Source: Ramlibacter lithotrophicus (GTDB taxonomy: Bacteria > Pseudomonadota > Gammaproteobacteria > Burkholderiales > Burkholderiaceae_C). From it: a stretch of DNA of 64,000 nt. The notes below the pieces were generated by a model. That model was not told the DNA's origin, did not search any database, and saw only the letters and a program-made list of their open reading frames with translations. This document shows positions 18,452 to 27,870 of the stretch, piece after piece. The translations under genes were made by a program, and so were the position numbers. Within the stretch, counting starts at the first letter, position 1. Each line of letters opens with the position of its first letter. The DNA lies in assembly GCF_012184415.1 (NCBI RefSeq), contig NZ_VTOX01000001.1:310001-374000 (forward strand), read 5' to 3'.

Positions 18452-18634
18452 TCCCAAAGCTTTCAGCGCAGGGTCACATTTGCCCGACGGGCCTGTGAGC
18501 CGGAACTGCAAACGCGGTCTCAGCTCAATAGCTGACTGCCCGGCGGCCCAGCCCGGCCGTAGGTCCGCACACTTTCGTGCTCGGTACAAAGCCGTTTGAC
18601 AGCCGAAGGGGCGCTGATCTACCGTCTGCGCCCT

Positions 18635-19339
18635 ATGGACAGGCGCAACTTCATCGGATCCTGCACGGCCGGCGCGGCGTGCATTTCGGCGGCCGCCGCG
18701 ATGCCGGCGTTCGGGGCGGACGCACGACCCCGAACGTATGCACGGGCGGTGCTGGTGGACGAACGAGGAGACCGGCTCAAGGCTTCGGGGCTGCAGCCGC
18801 TCACCAACTACGTCTTCCACTATCCCTACGTGGCCACGCCGGTGTTCCTGCTGGACTTGCAGCGCCCCGCCTTGCCGCAATCGCTCACCACCCAGGCACG
18901 CGACACCTACGCCTGGCCTGGCGGCGTGGGCCGCCGCCGCAGCCTGGTGGCGTTCTCGGCCATCTGCGCGCACCAGCTGGTCTACCCGACACCGCAAGTG
19001 AGCTTCATCAGTTTCCGCCGCACCCGCGCCACGCGCGGCCTGCAGGACGGCCTGATCCACTGTTGCGCCGAACACAGCCAGTACGACCCGGCGCGCGGCG
19101 CGCAGGTGCTGTCCGGGCCGGCGACGCAGCCGCTGTGCGCGGTGCTGCTGGAGCACGATCCGAAGGACGACAGCCTCACCGCCTACGGCACGCTGGGCGG
19201 CGAGCTGTTCGACGACTTCTTCCGCAAGTACGAGATGAAGCTGAGCCTGGACGTCGGCGCGAAGGCAAGGAACCCCGTTGCGGATCGCACGACGGTGCAG
19301 CTGCTCGACACCTTCTGCCGCAATCCGATCCAGTGCTGA
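18635..19339 (+). CDS. Rieske-type [2Fe-2S] protein with Tat-like signal
   Basis: This 234-residue protein opens with a twin-arginine-like signal (MDRRNFIGSC, then an Ala-rich hydrophobic stretch), which argues for the ATG at 18635 over an upstream start that would bury the arginines. Rieske ligands are visible as C111-A-H113 and C144-A-E-H147, after an extra Cys143. It should be a periplasmic or membrane-anchored iron-sulfur protein in electron transfer. No cytochrome or oxygenase partner is adjacent, and the following gene is on the other strand, so the partner is unknown. Folding before export is the reason such proteins use Tat. Confidence 0.8.
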   Translation: MDRRNFIGSCTAGAACISAAAAMPAFGADARPRTYARAVLVDERGDRLKASGLQPLTNYVFHYPYVATPVFLLDLQRPALPQSLTTQARDTYAWPGGVGRRRSLVAFSAICAHQLVYPTPQVSFISFRRTRATRGLQDGLIHCCAEHSQYDPARGAQVLSGPATQPLCAVLLEHDPKDDSLTAYGTLGGELFDDFFRKYEMKLSLDVGAKARNPVADRTTVQLLDTFCRNPIQC

Positions 19340-19349
19340 CGGTTCGTGC

Positions 19350-20516
19350 CTAGAGCTTCGCCAGCCGGTCCAGCGCCGTGTTCAACGTCTCTTCCTTCTT
19401 GGCGAAGCAGAAGCGCACCACGCGCTGGTCGAAGCCGTTGCCGTAGAACGCCGACAGCGGGATCGCCGCCACCCCGATCTCGGTCGTGAGCCACTTGCAG
19501 AAATCGTCCTCGGCCAGGTCGCTCACGCCAGAAATGTCCACGCACTGGAAGAAGCTGCCTTCGCTCGGCAGGATCTCGAACCTGGTGCGCTTCAGGCCCT
19601 CGCGGAACAGGTCGCGCTTGCGCTGGTAAAAAGCCGGCAGCGTGAGATAGCGCTGCGGGTCGCCCATGTAGGTCGCGAGGCCGTGCTGGACCGGCGTGTT
19701 GACGGTGAACACGTTGAACTGGTGCACCTTGCGGAATTCGGCCGTCAGCGGCGCCGGCGCGGCGACGTAACCGACCTTCCACCCGGTGACGTGGTAGGTC
19801 TTGCCGAAGCTCGAGACGATGAACGCCCGCGCGGCCAGGCCCGGGAAGCGCGCGGCGCTCTGGTGCTCCTGGCCGTCGTACACCATGTGCTCGTAGACCT
19901 CATCGCTGATCAGCAGCACGTCGGTCGGCGCGAGCAGGTCCTGCAACCTCAGCATGTCCTCGCGCGACCAGATGGTGGCGCTCGGGTTGTGCGGGCTGTT
20001 GATCAGCATCGCGCGCGTGCGGCCGGTGATGGCGGCGGCGATCCTGTCGAAGTCGGGGCGGAACGTGTGCGGCACCAGCGGCACGCGGACCACGGTGCCG
20101 CCGGCCAGCTCGATGTTCGGCACGTAGCTGTCGTAGCACGGTTCCAGCACGATCACCTCGTCGCCCGGGCGCACCACGGCCAGGATGGCGGTGATGATGG
20201 CCTGTGTCGCGCCCGCGGTGATGGTGACTTCGCTGCCGGCGTCGTAGCGCCGGCCGTGGCTGGCGGCGATCTTGCCGGCCACCGCCTCGCGCAACGGCGC
20301 GATCCCGGCCATCGGCGGGTACTGGTTGAGCCCCTTGCGCATGGCGTCGCAGACGGCGTTCACCAGCAGCGGGTCGCAGTCGAAGTCCGGAAAGCCCTGG
20401 CCGAGGTTGACGGCGTCCTTCTCGGTGGCGAGGGCCGACATGACGGTGAAGATCGTCGTTCCCATGTCGGGGAACTTGCTCTGGACGGGCGGGGTGTGGG
20501 CGGGAACTTGGGTCAT
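19350..20516 (-). CDS. PLP-dependent aminotransferase, class I/II (methionine aminotransferase-like)
   Basis: This 388-residue fold-type I aminotransferase has the family opening VNLGQGFPDFDCDP, the Asn of SPHNPSATIW, the Asp of LLISDEVYEHM, and the PLP lysine in SSFGKTYHVTGWKVGY. The pattern is that of the YbdL/kynurenine aminotransferase branch, which often acts on methionine or aromatic amino acids with 2-oxo acids. It lies 42 bases downstream of cysB on the same strand; an operon with a sulfur regulator makes a methionine-related role plausible, but that is inference. Confidence 0.88.
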   Translation of the reverse strand: MTQVPAHTPPVQSKFPDMGTTIFTVMSALATEKDAVNLGQGFPDFDCDPLLVNAVCDAMRKGLNQYPPMAGIAPLREAVAGKIAASHGRRYDAGSEVTITAGATQAIITAILAVVRPGDEVIVLEPCYDSYVPNIELAGGTVVRVPLVPHTFRPDFDRIAAAITGRTRAMLINSPHNPSATIWSREDMLRLQDLLAPTDVLLISDEVYEHMVYDGQEHQSAARFPGLAARAFIVSSFGKTYHVTGWKVGYVAAPAPLTAEFRKVHQFNVFTVNTPVQHGLATYMGDPQRYLTLPAFYQRKRDLFREGLKRTRFEILPSEGSFFQCVDISGVSDLAEDDFCKWLTTEIGVAAIPLSAFYGNGFDQRVVRFCFAKKEETLNTALDRLAKL

Positions 20517-20558
20517 GGTGAAGCAGGAGTCGGCGGGCCGGTGCCGGCCCGGTCGGGT

Positions 20559-21503
20559 TCAGAGTTCGTAGTCGCTCTCGTGGCCGGCCATGGCCTTGGC
20601 GATCAGGTTGCGGTCGAGGCGGTCGGACAGCAGTTCGGCGAACTTGTAGACGAAGTTGCGCAGATAGGCGCTGCGCTTGAACGCGACGCGCGCGACGTTC
20701 TGTCCGAACAGGTGGCCCAGCGGTCGCACCGCGAGGTCGGGGTGGCTGCCTTCCTCGCGCACGGCCATCTCGGCCACGATGCCCAGGCCCAGGCCCAGGC
20801 CGACGTAGGTCTTGATCACGTCGGAATCGATCGCCTCCAGCGCGATGCGCGGTTGCAGCTTGCGCTGGGCGAAGGCGGCGTCGATGCGGGTGCGGCCGGT
20901 GAAGGCCGGGTGGTAGGTGACCAGCGGCTCGGCGGCCAGGTCTTCCAGGCTGATCCGCTCCTTGCGGACCAGGGGATGCGAAAGCGGCAGCACCAGCATG
21001 TGCTGCCATTCGTAGCAGGGCAGGGTGACCAGTTCCCGCTGATCGGGCAGCGCCTCGGTCGCGATGCCGATCTCGGCGACTTCGTCGATCACCATGCGCG
21101 CCACCTGCTCGGGCGAGCCCTGGTGCAGGCTGATGTTCACCTTGGGATAGGCCTCCCGCAGTTTCGCGACCGGAACCGGCAGGACGTAGCGAGCCTGCGT
21201 GTGGGTGGTCGCGATCGAGAGGGTTCCGCTGTCCTGGGCGCTGAACTGCTCGCCGATGCGCTTGAGGTTGCCCACCTCCCGCATGATCAGCTCGATGCTG
21301 CGCAGCACGTGCTGGCCGGGCTCGGTAATCCGCTTCAGCCGCTTGCCGTGGCGGGCGAAGATCTCCACGCCCAGTTCCTCTTCCAGTTCGATGATCGCCT
21401 TGGAGACGCCCGGCTGGGAGGTGTGCAGGGCCTTGGCGGCTTCGGTGAGGTTGAGGTTGCGGCGCGCGGCTTCCTGGACGAACCGGAACTGATGCAGATT
21501 CAT
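20559..21503 (-). CDS. cysB: LysR-type transcriptional regulator CysB
   Basis: This 314-residue regulator of sulfur assimilation has the N-terminal winged helix (MNLHQFRFVQEAARRNLNLT, TSQPGVSKAIIELEEELG) and a periplasmic-binding-like effector domain that in CysB senses O-/N-acetylserine. The stretch IATTHTQARYVLP is typical of CysB/Cbl. It is transcribed away from the CbiX-like and lptG genes but on the same strand. No cys genes are in the window, so targets lie elsewhere. Confidence 0.92.
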   Translation of the reverse strand: MNLHQFRFVQEAARRNLNLTEAAKALHTSQPGVSKAIIELEEELGVEIFARHGKRLKRITEPGQHVLRSIELIMREVGNLKRIGEQFSAQDSGTLSIATTHTQARYVLPVPVAKLREAYPKVNISLHQGSPEQVARMVIDEVAEIGIATEALPDQRELVTLPCYEWQHMLVLPLSHPLVRKERISLEDLAAEPLVTYHPAFTGRTRIDAAFAQRKLQPRIALEAIDSDVIKTYVGLGLGLGIVAEMAVREEGSHPDLAVRPLGHLFGQNVARVAFKRSAYLRNFVYKFAELLSDRLDRNLIAKAMAGHESDYEL

Positions 21504-21608
21504 GCCGGATAGCTTCTAAGAGAGGCGATCATTATGCCTTGCCGAGCCGCCGGATCCGCCGGCGTTGCGCGCTCGATGGGCATCAGCGGATTGCGCGTTC
21601 AGGACCCG

Positions 21609-21968
21609 CTATTCCGCCGCGATGCGGGCGAGCAGGTCCAGCAGGCGCGGGTCCTCGCCCACGGAGGGCTGGAGCGTGAACGCCACCTCCGGATGCTCGG
21701 CGCGGACCTGGTCCAGCAGGCGCGGAAGGTCGGCGCGGGCGTGCTTGCCGGTGCCGAGGAACATGGGCACCAGCGTGACTTCACGCACGCCGAGTTGCGC
21801 GAGATCGGCAGCCGCGGCCGGCACGTCGGGTTGCTGCAGTTCGAGATAGGCGCAGCGGGTGGCGACTTTCGGCTGCGACGCGGCGAGCCGCGCCGCCACC
21901 GCCTCGATGGGCGCGCGCCAGAGCGGATCGCGCGATCCGTGGCCGACGAGGATGACGCCCTTGGCCAT
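21609..21968 (-). CDS. CbiX/sirohydrochlorin chelatase-like protein
   Basis: This 119-residue single-domain protein has the CbiX signature at its start, GVILVGHGSRDPLWRAPIE, with the metal-binding His10 region, and a second conserved block VTLVPMFLGTGKHARADLP with His. Short CbiX (CbiX-S type) proteins insert cobalt, nickel or iron into sirohydrochlorin. The ATG at 21968 lies six bases downstream of the lptG stop, so it is likely co-transcribed with lptFG; its nearness to cysB may reflect siroheme need for sulfite reduction. Confidence 0.85.
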   Translation of the reverse strand: MAKGVILVGHGSRDPLWRAPIEAVAARLAASQPKVATRCAYLELQQPDVPAAAADLAQLGVREVTLVPMFLGTGKHARADLPRLLDQVRAEHPEVAFTLQPSVGEDPRLLDLLARIAAE

Positions 21969-21973
21969 GGTCG

Positions 21974-23077
21974 TCACCGCCGCAGCACCAGCCAGCCGAA
22001 CGCGCCGAGCGACAACATCGTGTAGATCAGCCCGGGCGCGGCCGCGGTGATCCAGGGCTGCCAGTTGCGCAGGTTGCCGATGTAGCCGAACACGTTGTTC
22101 AACAGGAAGAAGCTGATGCCGATCAGCACCCCGCCGAACACGTACCCGGTGATCCCGCGCGTGCGGAAGTGCAGGTAGGCGAAGGGCAGGGCCAGCACCA
22201 CCATCACCATGCAGCTGAGCGGGTAGAACACCTTGCGCCAGAACTCGATCTCGTAGCGCTGCGAGGTCTGCTGGTTGGCCTCGAGGTGCCGGATGTACTG
22301 GAACAGGTCGATGGTGCTCATGCGATCGGGCTTGAGCAGCGCCACGGACACCATCTCGGGGCTGATCTCGGTGGGCCAGCGCAGTTCCGGCACCATGCGC
22401 CGCTCCACCCGCACCAGGGTGCTGCCCCGCCGCGGGAACTCGGTGCGCTCGGCCTGGCGCAGCAGCCACGCGCCGTCCGGCGCGAACTGCGCGTTGGCGG
22501 CCTGGGTCACCGAAACGATGTAGCCGCGCGCGTCGGATTCGAAGATGCGCACGCCCTTCATGTCGCCCTCGGGCGTGAGGGCGCCGACGTTGACGCTGTA
22601 CGTGCGCTCCGGCTGCCGCTCCTTCAGCCAGGCGCCGGTCCAGCCGATGCTGATGCGGCCCTCCAGCCGCGCCTTCAGCAACTGGGCGGTGCGGTCCGCC
22701 ACCGGCGCCAGGTAGTCGCCGGCGGCGAACGTGAGCAGGGTGAAGATCACGCCCAGGGCGAGCAGCGTGCGCATCGCGCGCCAGGGGCCCAGCCCGCTGG
22801 TACGCAGGATGGTGTACTCGGAACTCTGCGCCAGCCGCGCCATGACGAAGATCGTGCCGATCAGCACGGCAATCGGCAGCAGCTCGTACAGGTGGGCCGG
22901 GATCATCAGCGTCACGTACGCCAGCGCCTGTGTCAGCCGGTACTGGTCCGTGCCGCGGCTGACGTTGGGCAGTTCGTCGACGAAGTCGAAGAAGAAGAAC
23001 AGGGCCAGGAAGCCGATGGCGACGAACACCACCGCGGCGAGCACTTCGCGGTAGATCAGGCGGCGAATGGTCCTCAC
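21974..23077 (-). CDS. lptG: LPS export permease LptG
   Basis: This 367-residue inner-membrane protein is one half of the LptFG permease that extracts lipopolysaccharide and passes it through LptC-A to the outer membrane. It has the YjgP/YjgQ layout: three membrane segments at the N-terminus (VFVAIGFLALFFFFDFVDEL near residue 18), a periplasmic beta-jellyroll, and three at the C-terminus. The GTG start at 23077 overlaps the lptF stop (GTGA, 23074-23077). Confidence 0.93.
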   Translation of the reverse strand: MRTIRRLIYREVLAAVVFVAIGFLALFFFFDFVDELPNVSRGTDQYRLTQALAYVTLMIPAHLYELLPIAVLIGTIFVMARLAQSSEYTILRTSGLGPWRAMRTLLALGVIFTLLTFAAGDYLAPVADRTAQLLKARLEGRISIGWTGAWLKERQPERTYSVNVGALTPEGDMKGVRIFESDARGYIVSVTQAANAQFAPDGAWLLRQAERTEFPRRGSTLVRVERRMVPELRWPTEISPEMVSVALLKPDRMSTIDLFQYIRHLEANQQTSQRYEIEFWRKVFYPLSCMVMVVLALPFAYLHFRTRGITGYVFGGVLIGISFFLLNNVFGYIGNLRNWQPWITAAAPGLIYTMLSLGAFGWLVLRR

Positions 23078-24177
23078 GAGGCCGCTTCCCCGGGCCGGCG
23101 GCGCCGCAGCAGGTGCCGCAGCGTCCAGTTGTTGTGCTGCTTGGCCAGCCACGCGATCGCGCCCGCGAGCACGCCCCCGTGCAGCAGCAGCAGGGCGGCG
23201 CCGAACCCCAGCTGCCCATTGCCGACCCAGCTCTGGCCCAGGTTCAGGAGGTTGAAGTACACCACGAATGCGAACAGGGCGAAGATCAGGTTGCCGCTGC
23301 GGCCCGCCCGCGGGTTCACGCTCGACACTGCGACGGCGATCACGGTGAAGTTCAGCGCTGCAAGTGCCAGCCCGACGCGCCACGCCAGTTCGCCCAGGTT
23401 CTGCGGCGTCGGCTCGCGCACGAGGTCCAGGGTGGAACGGGTCTTGGGCGGCGGCGCGTCGCGCGCCGCGAGTTCGCCCGGACCGATCCGGTTGGCCAGT
23501 TCCTCGAATTCGCTCACCTTCATCTCGCCGGTCTTGTCGATCTCCAGGCGCTGCCCGTTGGACAGGACGACGAACTGGCCTTCGCCGCGGGTGACGATCT
23601 GGCCGCTGCGCGCCGAGGTCACCGTCTCCTTGCCCTGCTCGCGGGTGGAAATGAAGATGTTGCGGCCCGACCGGTCGTCCGGCGTGTCCTTGTCCAGGAA
23701 GAAGACGCGGTTGCCGCTGGCCGACTCCTGGAACTGCCCCGGTGCCACGCGCTCGATGTCGCCGCGCTTGCCGTACCGCTCGCGCAGCTCGCGTGTCTGC
23801 TGGTTGGCCCAGGGCCAGACCACCAGGGCGAGCGCCGCGACGACGAGCAGCATCGGCCAGGCAAAGCGCAGCAGCGGGCGCACGAAGGCGAACAGGCCCT
23901 GGCCGGCGGCGAACCAGATCACCATCTCGCTGTCACGGTACATGCGCGAGAGGGTGCCGACGACCGAGATGAACAGGCACAGCGCCAGGATCGGCGGCAG
24001 GTAGCCGAGCACCGTGTACCCCATGACCATCATGATGTCCTGGGGGTTCACGCTGCCGCGGCTGGCCAGGCTCAGCGTGCGCACCAGGGTCATGGTCATG
24101 ACGATGGTGACCAGCACCACCAGCGTGGCGCCGAAACTGCGGGCCAGCTCCTTGCGCAGCGACGAATGGAATAACAT
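23074..24177 (-). CDS. lptF: LPS export permease LptF
   Basis: This 367-residue partner of LptG has six membrane segments around a periplasmic domain (ERVAPGQFQESASGNRVFF). The start ATG at 24177 gives the usual opening MLFHSSLRKELARSFG. It is divergent from pepA across only 34 bases, an arrangement conserved in many proteobacteria. Confidence 0.94.
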   Translation of the reverse strand: MLFHSSLRKELARSFGATLVVLVTIVMTMTLVRTLSLASRGSVNPQDIMMVMGYTVLGYLPPILALCLFISVVGTLSRMYRDSEMVIWFAAGQGLFAFVRPLLRFAWPMLLVVAALALVVWPWANQQTRELRERYGKRGDIERVAPGQFQESASGNRVFFLDKDTPDDRSGRNIFISTREQGKETVTSARSGQIVTRGEGQFVVLSNGQRLEIDKTGEMKVSEFEELANRIGPGELAARDAPPPKTRSTLDLVREPTPQNLGELAWRVGLALAALNFTVIAVAVSSVNPRAGRSGNLIFALFAFVVYFNLLNLGQSWVGNGQLGFGAALLLLHGGVLAGAIAWLAKQHNNWTLRHLLRRRRPGEAAS

Positions 24178-24211
24178 CGACCGGATCGGTACAAAAACAA
24201 TCCGGGGGATT

Positions 24212-25726
24212 ATGGACTTCGAACTCAAGACACTGAGCCTGGACCGGGCGGCCGCCGAGAAATGCGACGCGCTGATCCTGCTGGTGGGGGAATCGTTCAA
24301 GCCGGGCAAGGACCCGCTCTCGCGCCTCGCGGCGGACGCGCTGAAGTCGCGCGACCTCGACCCCAAGCCGGGCAAGCTGCTGCATGCCTACCGGTCCCCC
24401 GGGATCGCCGCCACGCGGCTCGTCCTGGCCGGCGCCGGCGACGGCTCGGGCAAGCGGGTGCATGCCGCCGTGCAGGCGGCGGTCGGCGCGCTGCGATCGA
24501 GCACCGTCAAGCGCCTGGTGATCTGCGTGGCCCCCGATGCCGGCGAAGCGGCCGTGCGCGCCGCCGTGACGGCCACGGCCGAGAGCAGTTATGTCTACGT
24601 GGCCACCAAGTCCAAGCCCGAGGGCCGGGAACTGCAGCGCGTGACGATCGCCGTCGCCGACGCGGCCGCGCACCAGCCGGCCTTCAAGGCGGCCCGCGCC
24701 GCGGCCGAGGGCATCGAGTTCGCGCGCGAGCTGGGCAACCTGCCGCCCAACTTCGCCACGCCGACGCGGCTGGGCGAGGAGGCGCAGAAGCTGGCCAGGG
24801 CCCACAAGTTCCAGTGCGAGGTGCTGGGTCCCAGGGAGATCGGCAAGGCCAAGATGGGTTCGTTCCTGGCGGTGGCGCAAGGTTCCGAGCAGCCGCCGCG
24901 CTTCATCGTGCTGCGCTACCAGGGCGCGGCGGCAAGCGAGCCGCCGGTGGTCCTGGTCGGCAAGGGGATCACGTTCGACAGCGGCGGCATCTCGATCAAG
25001 CCGTCGGCCGACATGGACGAGATGAAGTTCGACATGGGCGGCGCGGCCAGCGTGCTGGGCACCTTCCGCGCGCTCGGCGAACTGAAGCCGGCGATCAACG
25101 TCGTCGGCCTGGTCCCGAGTTGCGAGAACATGCCCGATGGCCGCTCGGTGAAGCCGGGCGACATCGTCACCAGCATGAGCGGCCAGACGATCGAGATCCT
25201 CAACACCGACGCCGAAGGCCGCCTGATCCTGTGCGACGCCTTGACCTACGCGGAGCGCTTCAAGCCGCAGGCCGTGGTCGACATCGCGACGCTGACCGGC
25301 GCCTGCGTGGTGGCGCTCGGCGGCGTGCGCAGCGGCATGTTCGCGAGCGAGGACGGCCTGGCCGCCGAACTGCTGGCCGCCGGCGACGCGGCGCTCGATC
25401 CGTGCTGGCGCATGCCGCTGGACGATGAATACGCGGAAGGCCTCAAGAGCAATTTCGCGGATGCGGCCAACGTCGGCGGGCGCGCCGGCGGCGCCGTGAC
25501 CGCGGCCAAGTTCCTGCAGCGGTTTGCCGGCGCCTACCCGTGGGCCCACCTGGACATCGCCGGCACGGCGTGGAAAGGCGGGCCGGCCAAGGGTTCCACC
25601 GGCCGCCCGGTCGGCCTGCTCCTGCAGTTCCTGCTGGGCCGGCAGCAGGCCGCGGGCAAGGGAACGAAGCAGGCCGCGAAACAGGCCGCGAAACAGGCCG
25701 CGAAAGGGCGCCGCGCGAAAGCGTAG
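24212..25726 (+). CDS. pepA: Leucyl aminopeptidase (cytosol aminopeptidase)
   Basis: This 504-residue M17 enzyme removes N-terminal residues from peptides using two metal ions. The family signature NTDAEGRLIL is at about residues 330-339, with metal ligands in GKGITFDSGGISIKPS and FDMGGAAS. Some PepA proteins also bind DNA. The C-terminus beyond the catalytic domain ends in a Lys/Ala-rich tail (AAKQAAKQAAKGRRAKA) made by a 12-bp tandem DNA repeat. The start at 24212 fits the MDFELKTLSL opening. holC follows after 31 bases. Confidence 0.95.
   Translation: MDFELKTLSLDRAAAEKCDALILLVGESFKPGKDPLSRLAADALKSRDLDPKPGKLLHAYRSPGIAATRLVLAGAGDGSGKRVHAAVQAAVGALRSSTVKRLVICVAPDAGEAAVRAAVTATAESSYVYVATKSKPEGRELQRVTIAVADAAAHQPAFKAARAAAEGIEFARELGNLPPNFATPTRLGEEAQKLARAHKFQCEVLGPREIGKAKMGSFLAVAQGSEQPPRFIVLRYQGAAASEPPVVLVGKGITFDSGGISIKPSADMDEMKFDMGGAASVLGTFRALGELKPAINVVGLVPSCENMPDGRSVKPGDIVTSMSGQTIEILNTDAEGRLILCDALTYAERFKPQAVVDIATLTGACVVALGGVRSGMFASEDGLAAELLAAGDAALDPCWRMPLDDEYAEGLKSNFADAANVGGRAGGAVTAAKFLQRFAGAYPWAHLDIAGTAWKGGPAKGSTGRPVGLLLQFLLGRQQAAGKGTKQAAKQAAKQAAKGRRAKA
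25668..25714 (+). repeat. 12-bp tandem repeat at the 3' end of pepA
   Basis: The unit GCGAAACAGGCC is repeated about three times (first copy AAGCAGGCC with one variant) and encodes the AAKQ pattern at the C-terminal tail of PepA. It is a likely length-variable tail. Confidence 0.7.
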
Positions 25727-25757
25727 GCCCTGCCCCTGGCCCCTACACCCCGGACGA

Positions 25758-26192
25758 GTGACCGAAGTCGCCTTCCACTTCAACACGCCCGACAAGGTCG
25801 GCTATGCCTGCCGGCTGCTGCGCAAGGCGGTCGGGGCGGGCGCCGCGGTGGTGGTGACGGGCGAGCCCGGGCTGCTCGACGAGCTCGACGCCACCTTGTG
25901 GACCTTCTCGGCGCTCGATTTCGTACCGCACTGCCGCGATGGCGCGGCGCCGGCACGGGTTGTCGCCGTGTCCCCGGTGGTGCTGACCGGCACGCCGCGG
26001 GCCGCGCCACACCACCAGGTGCTGGTGAACCTCGGCGAGACCGTGCCCGAGGGGTTCGAGACCTTCGAGCGACTGATCGAAGTGGTCACCGGCGACGAAG
26101 GCGACCGGCAGTCCGCGCGGCAGCGCTGGAAGCACTACGCGGCGCGCGGGTACGACATCAGGCGCCACGACCGGGCGCAGGAGCCGCAGTGA
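25758..26192 (+). CDS. holC: DNA polymerase III subunit chi
   Basis: This 144-residue protein matches HolC, the clamp-loader-associated subunit that links polymerase III to SSB. Visible blocks are EVAFHFNTPDKVGYACRLLR at the start, WTFSALDFVPHC, and the acidic-aromatic end with RWKHYAARGYDIRRHD. The GTG at 25758 is the first start in the frame that matches the family. The pepA-holC order is usual. Confidence 0.9.
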   Translation: MTEVAFHFNTPDKVGYACRLLRKAVGAGAAVVVTGEPGLLDELDATLWTFSALDFVPHCRDGAAPARVVAVSPVVLTGTPRAAPHHQVLVNLGETVPEGFETFERLIEVVTGDEGDRQSARQRWKHYAARGYDIRRHDRAQEPQ

Positions 26193-26500
26193 CCGGCCGG
26201 CGCCCACCGCGCTACGTGCCGACGCTGACGGAGGTGGTTCCGCCGCCGGCGTCGCCCGCGAGCGATCCGGGCGGTGGGGGGGAGGCCGCCGCCATGGCGC
26301 AGGAGGAGGTCGTCCGGCGGGTCCTTCAGCGCGTGGATGCGATGCTGGAGCGCCGCCTGCGCGAACGGGTCGCGGCCGTCGTGATGGAGCAGACCCAGGC
26401 GCTTGCCCCGCTGCTGCAGGCCGAGATCGAAGCGTCGGTGCGGCAGGCGGTGGCCGAGGCGTTCGAGCAGGAATTCGGGCGCCGCCCGGGCGGCAACTGA
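26189..26500 (+). CDS. Small conserved protein downstream of holC
   Basis: This 103-residue protein starts at a GTG that overlaps the holC stop (GTGA, 26189-26192). The first 45 residues are Pro/Gly-rich and probably disordered; residues 45-95 form a predicted amphipathic helix rich in Glu, Arg and Ala (VVRRVLQRVDAMLERRLRER). No known domain is recognised. Coupling to holC suggests a role linked to replication, but that is only context. Confidence 0.7.
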   Translation: MTGRRPPRYVPTLTEVVPPPASPASDPGGGGEAAAMAQEEVVRRVLQRVDAMLERRLRERVAAVVMEQTQALAPLLQAEIEASVRQAVAEAFEQEFGRRPGGN

Positions 26501-26694
26501 CCGGGCTGGGCGCCGAGCCGCCGCGCCAGCCGCCGGCTGCTTTCTGCGCTGGCGCAACGATGTGCGCTGCTGCCGGCCGCGGACGGCTCGTCCTAGCTGT
26601 TTCCCTCTGGTTGCGGTCCGCGAATTGCGCTATGTTCGCGCCCGTTGAGCACATTACCAATTTCTCAACTTTTCAGAAACTCTGGAGGTTTCCC

Positions 26695-27825
26695 ATGCAG
26701 ATGAAGATGAAGGTGACGGTGGCGGCGGCGATTGCGGCCGTGGCGGGAATTGCCGCCGCGCAGGACATGGTCGTGAAGATCGGCCATGTGGCGCCGATGT
26801 CCGGCCCGCAGGCGCACTACGGCAAGGACAACGAAAATGGCGCCCGCCTGGCCATCGAGGACCTGAACGCCAAGGGCGTGACGATCGGCGGCAAGAAGGT
26901 GAAGTTCGAGCTGCAGGCCGAGGACGACGCCGCCGACCCGAAGCAGGGAACCGCCGTGGCGCAGAAGCTGTGCGACGCGAAGGTCGCCGGCGTCGTGGGG
27001 CACCTGAACTCCGGGACGACCATCCCGGCCGCCAAGATCTACAACGACTGCGGCATCCCGCACGTCACCGGCGCCGCGACGAACCCCAACCTGACCAAGC
27101 CCGGCTACAAGACCACGTTCCGGATCATCGCCAACGACAACGCGCTGGGCGCCGGCCTGGCCTTCCACGCCGCCGACAAGCTGAAGCTGAAGAAGGTCGC
27201 CGTCATCGACGACCGCACCGCGTACGGGCAGGGCGTGGCCGACATCTTCAAGAAGACCGCCCAGTCCAAGGGCATGCAAGTCGTCGACTCGCAGTTCACC
27301 AACGACAAGGCGACCGACTTCATGGCGATCCTCACGGCCATCAAGTCCAAGAGTCCCGACGCGATCTTCTTCGGCGGCATGGACACGCAGGGCGGCCCGA
27401 TGCTGCGCCAGATGGAGCAGCTCGGCCTCACGAACGCCAAGTTCTTCGGCGGCGACGGCATCTGCACCCAGAAGATCATCGAACTGGCCGCCGGCGCCAA
27501 GTCGCTCGCCAACGTGGTCTGCGCCGAAGGCGGCGCGTCGCTGAACAAGATGCCCGGCGGCGCGGCCTGGAAGGAGCGCTACGACAAGAAGTTCCCGGGC
27601 CAGTTCCAGGTGTACAGCCCGTACACCTACGACGCCACCATGCTGCTGGCGGACGCGATGGTGCGCGCCAAGTCGATCGATCCGAAGGTGTACATCCCGC
27701 ACCTGCAGAAGTCGAACTACAAGGGCGTGACGGCCACCATCCAGTTCGAAACCAACGGCGAACTGAAGAACCCGGCCATGACGCTCTATACGTACAAGGA
27801 CGGCAAGAAAGTCGCGCTGGACTGA
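26695..27825 (+). CDS. Branched-chain amino-acid-type ABC transporter binding protein
   Basis: This 376-residue periplasmic binding protein has a signal peptide (MQMKMKVTVAAAIAAVAGIA, cleaved near AAAQD) and the Peripla_BP_6 (LivJ/LivK) fold: IGHVAPMSGPQAHYGKDNEN near the start and repeated Rossmann-like blocks. A strong Shine-Dalgarno (CTGGAGG, 26682-26688) precedes the ATG. No permease or ATPase genes follow; a terminator closes the unit, so this is an orphan receptor. Ligand is not determined; Leu/Ile/Val are usual. Confidence 0.92.
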   Translation: MQMKMKVTVAAAIAAVAGIAAAQDMVVKIGHVAPMSGPQAHYGKDNENGARLAIEDLNAKGVTIGGKKVKFELQAEDDAADPKQGTAVAQKLCDAKVAGVVGHLNSGTTIPAAKIYNDCGIPHVTGAATNPNLTKPGYKTTFRIIANDNALGAGLAFHAADKLKLKKVAVIDDRTAYGQGVADIFKKTAQSKGMQVVDSQFTNDKATDFMAILTAIKSKSPDAIFFGGMDTQGGPMLRQMEQLGLTNAKFFGGDGICTQKIIELAAGAKSLANVVCAEGGASLNKMPGGAAWKERYDKKFPGQFQVYSPYTYDATMLLADAMVRAKSIDPKVYIPHLQKSNYKGVTATIQFETNGELKNPAMTLYTYKDGKKVALD

Positions 27826-27846
27826 GCCGCCGGCTCCCCCGGGAAG

Positions 27847-27870
27847 AAGCCGCCGCGAGGCGGCTTTTTT
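27847..27870 (+). terminator. Rho-independent terminator
   Basis: The hairpin AAGCCGCC-GCGA-GGCGGCTT is followed by a run of T to 27870, directly after the binding-protein gene. It is a textbook intrinsic terminator. Confidence 0.92.
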
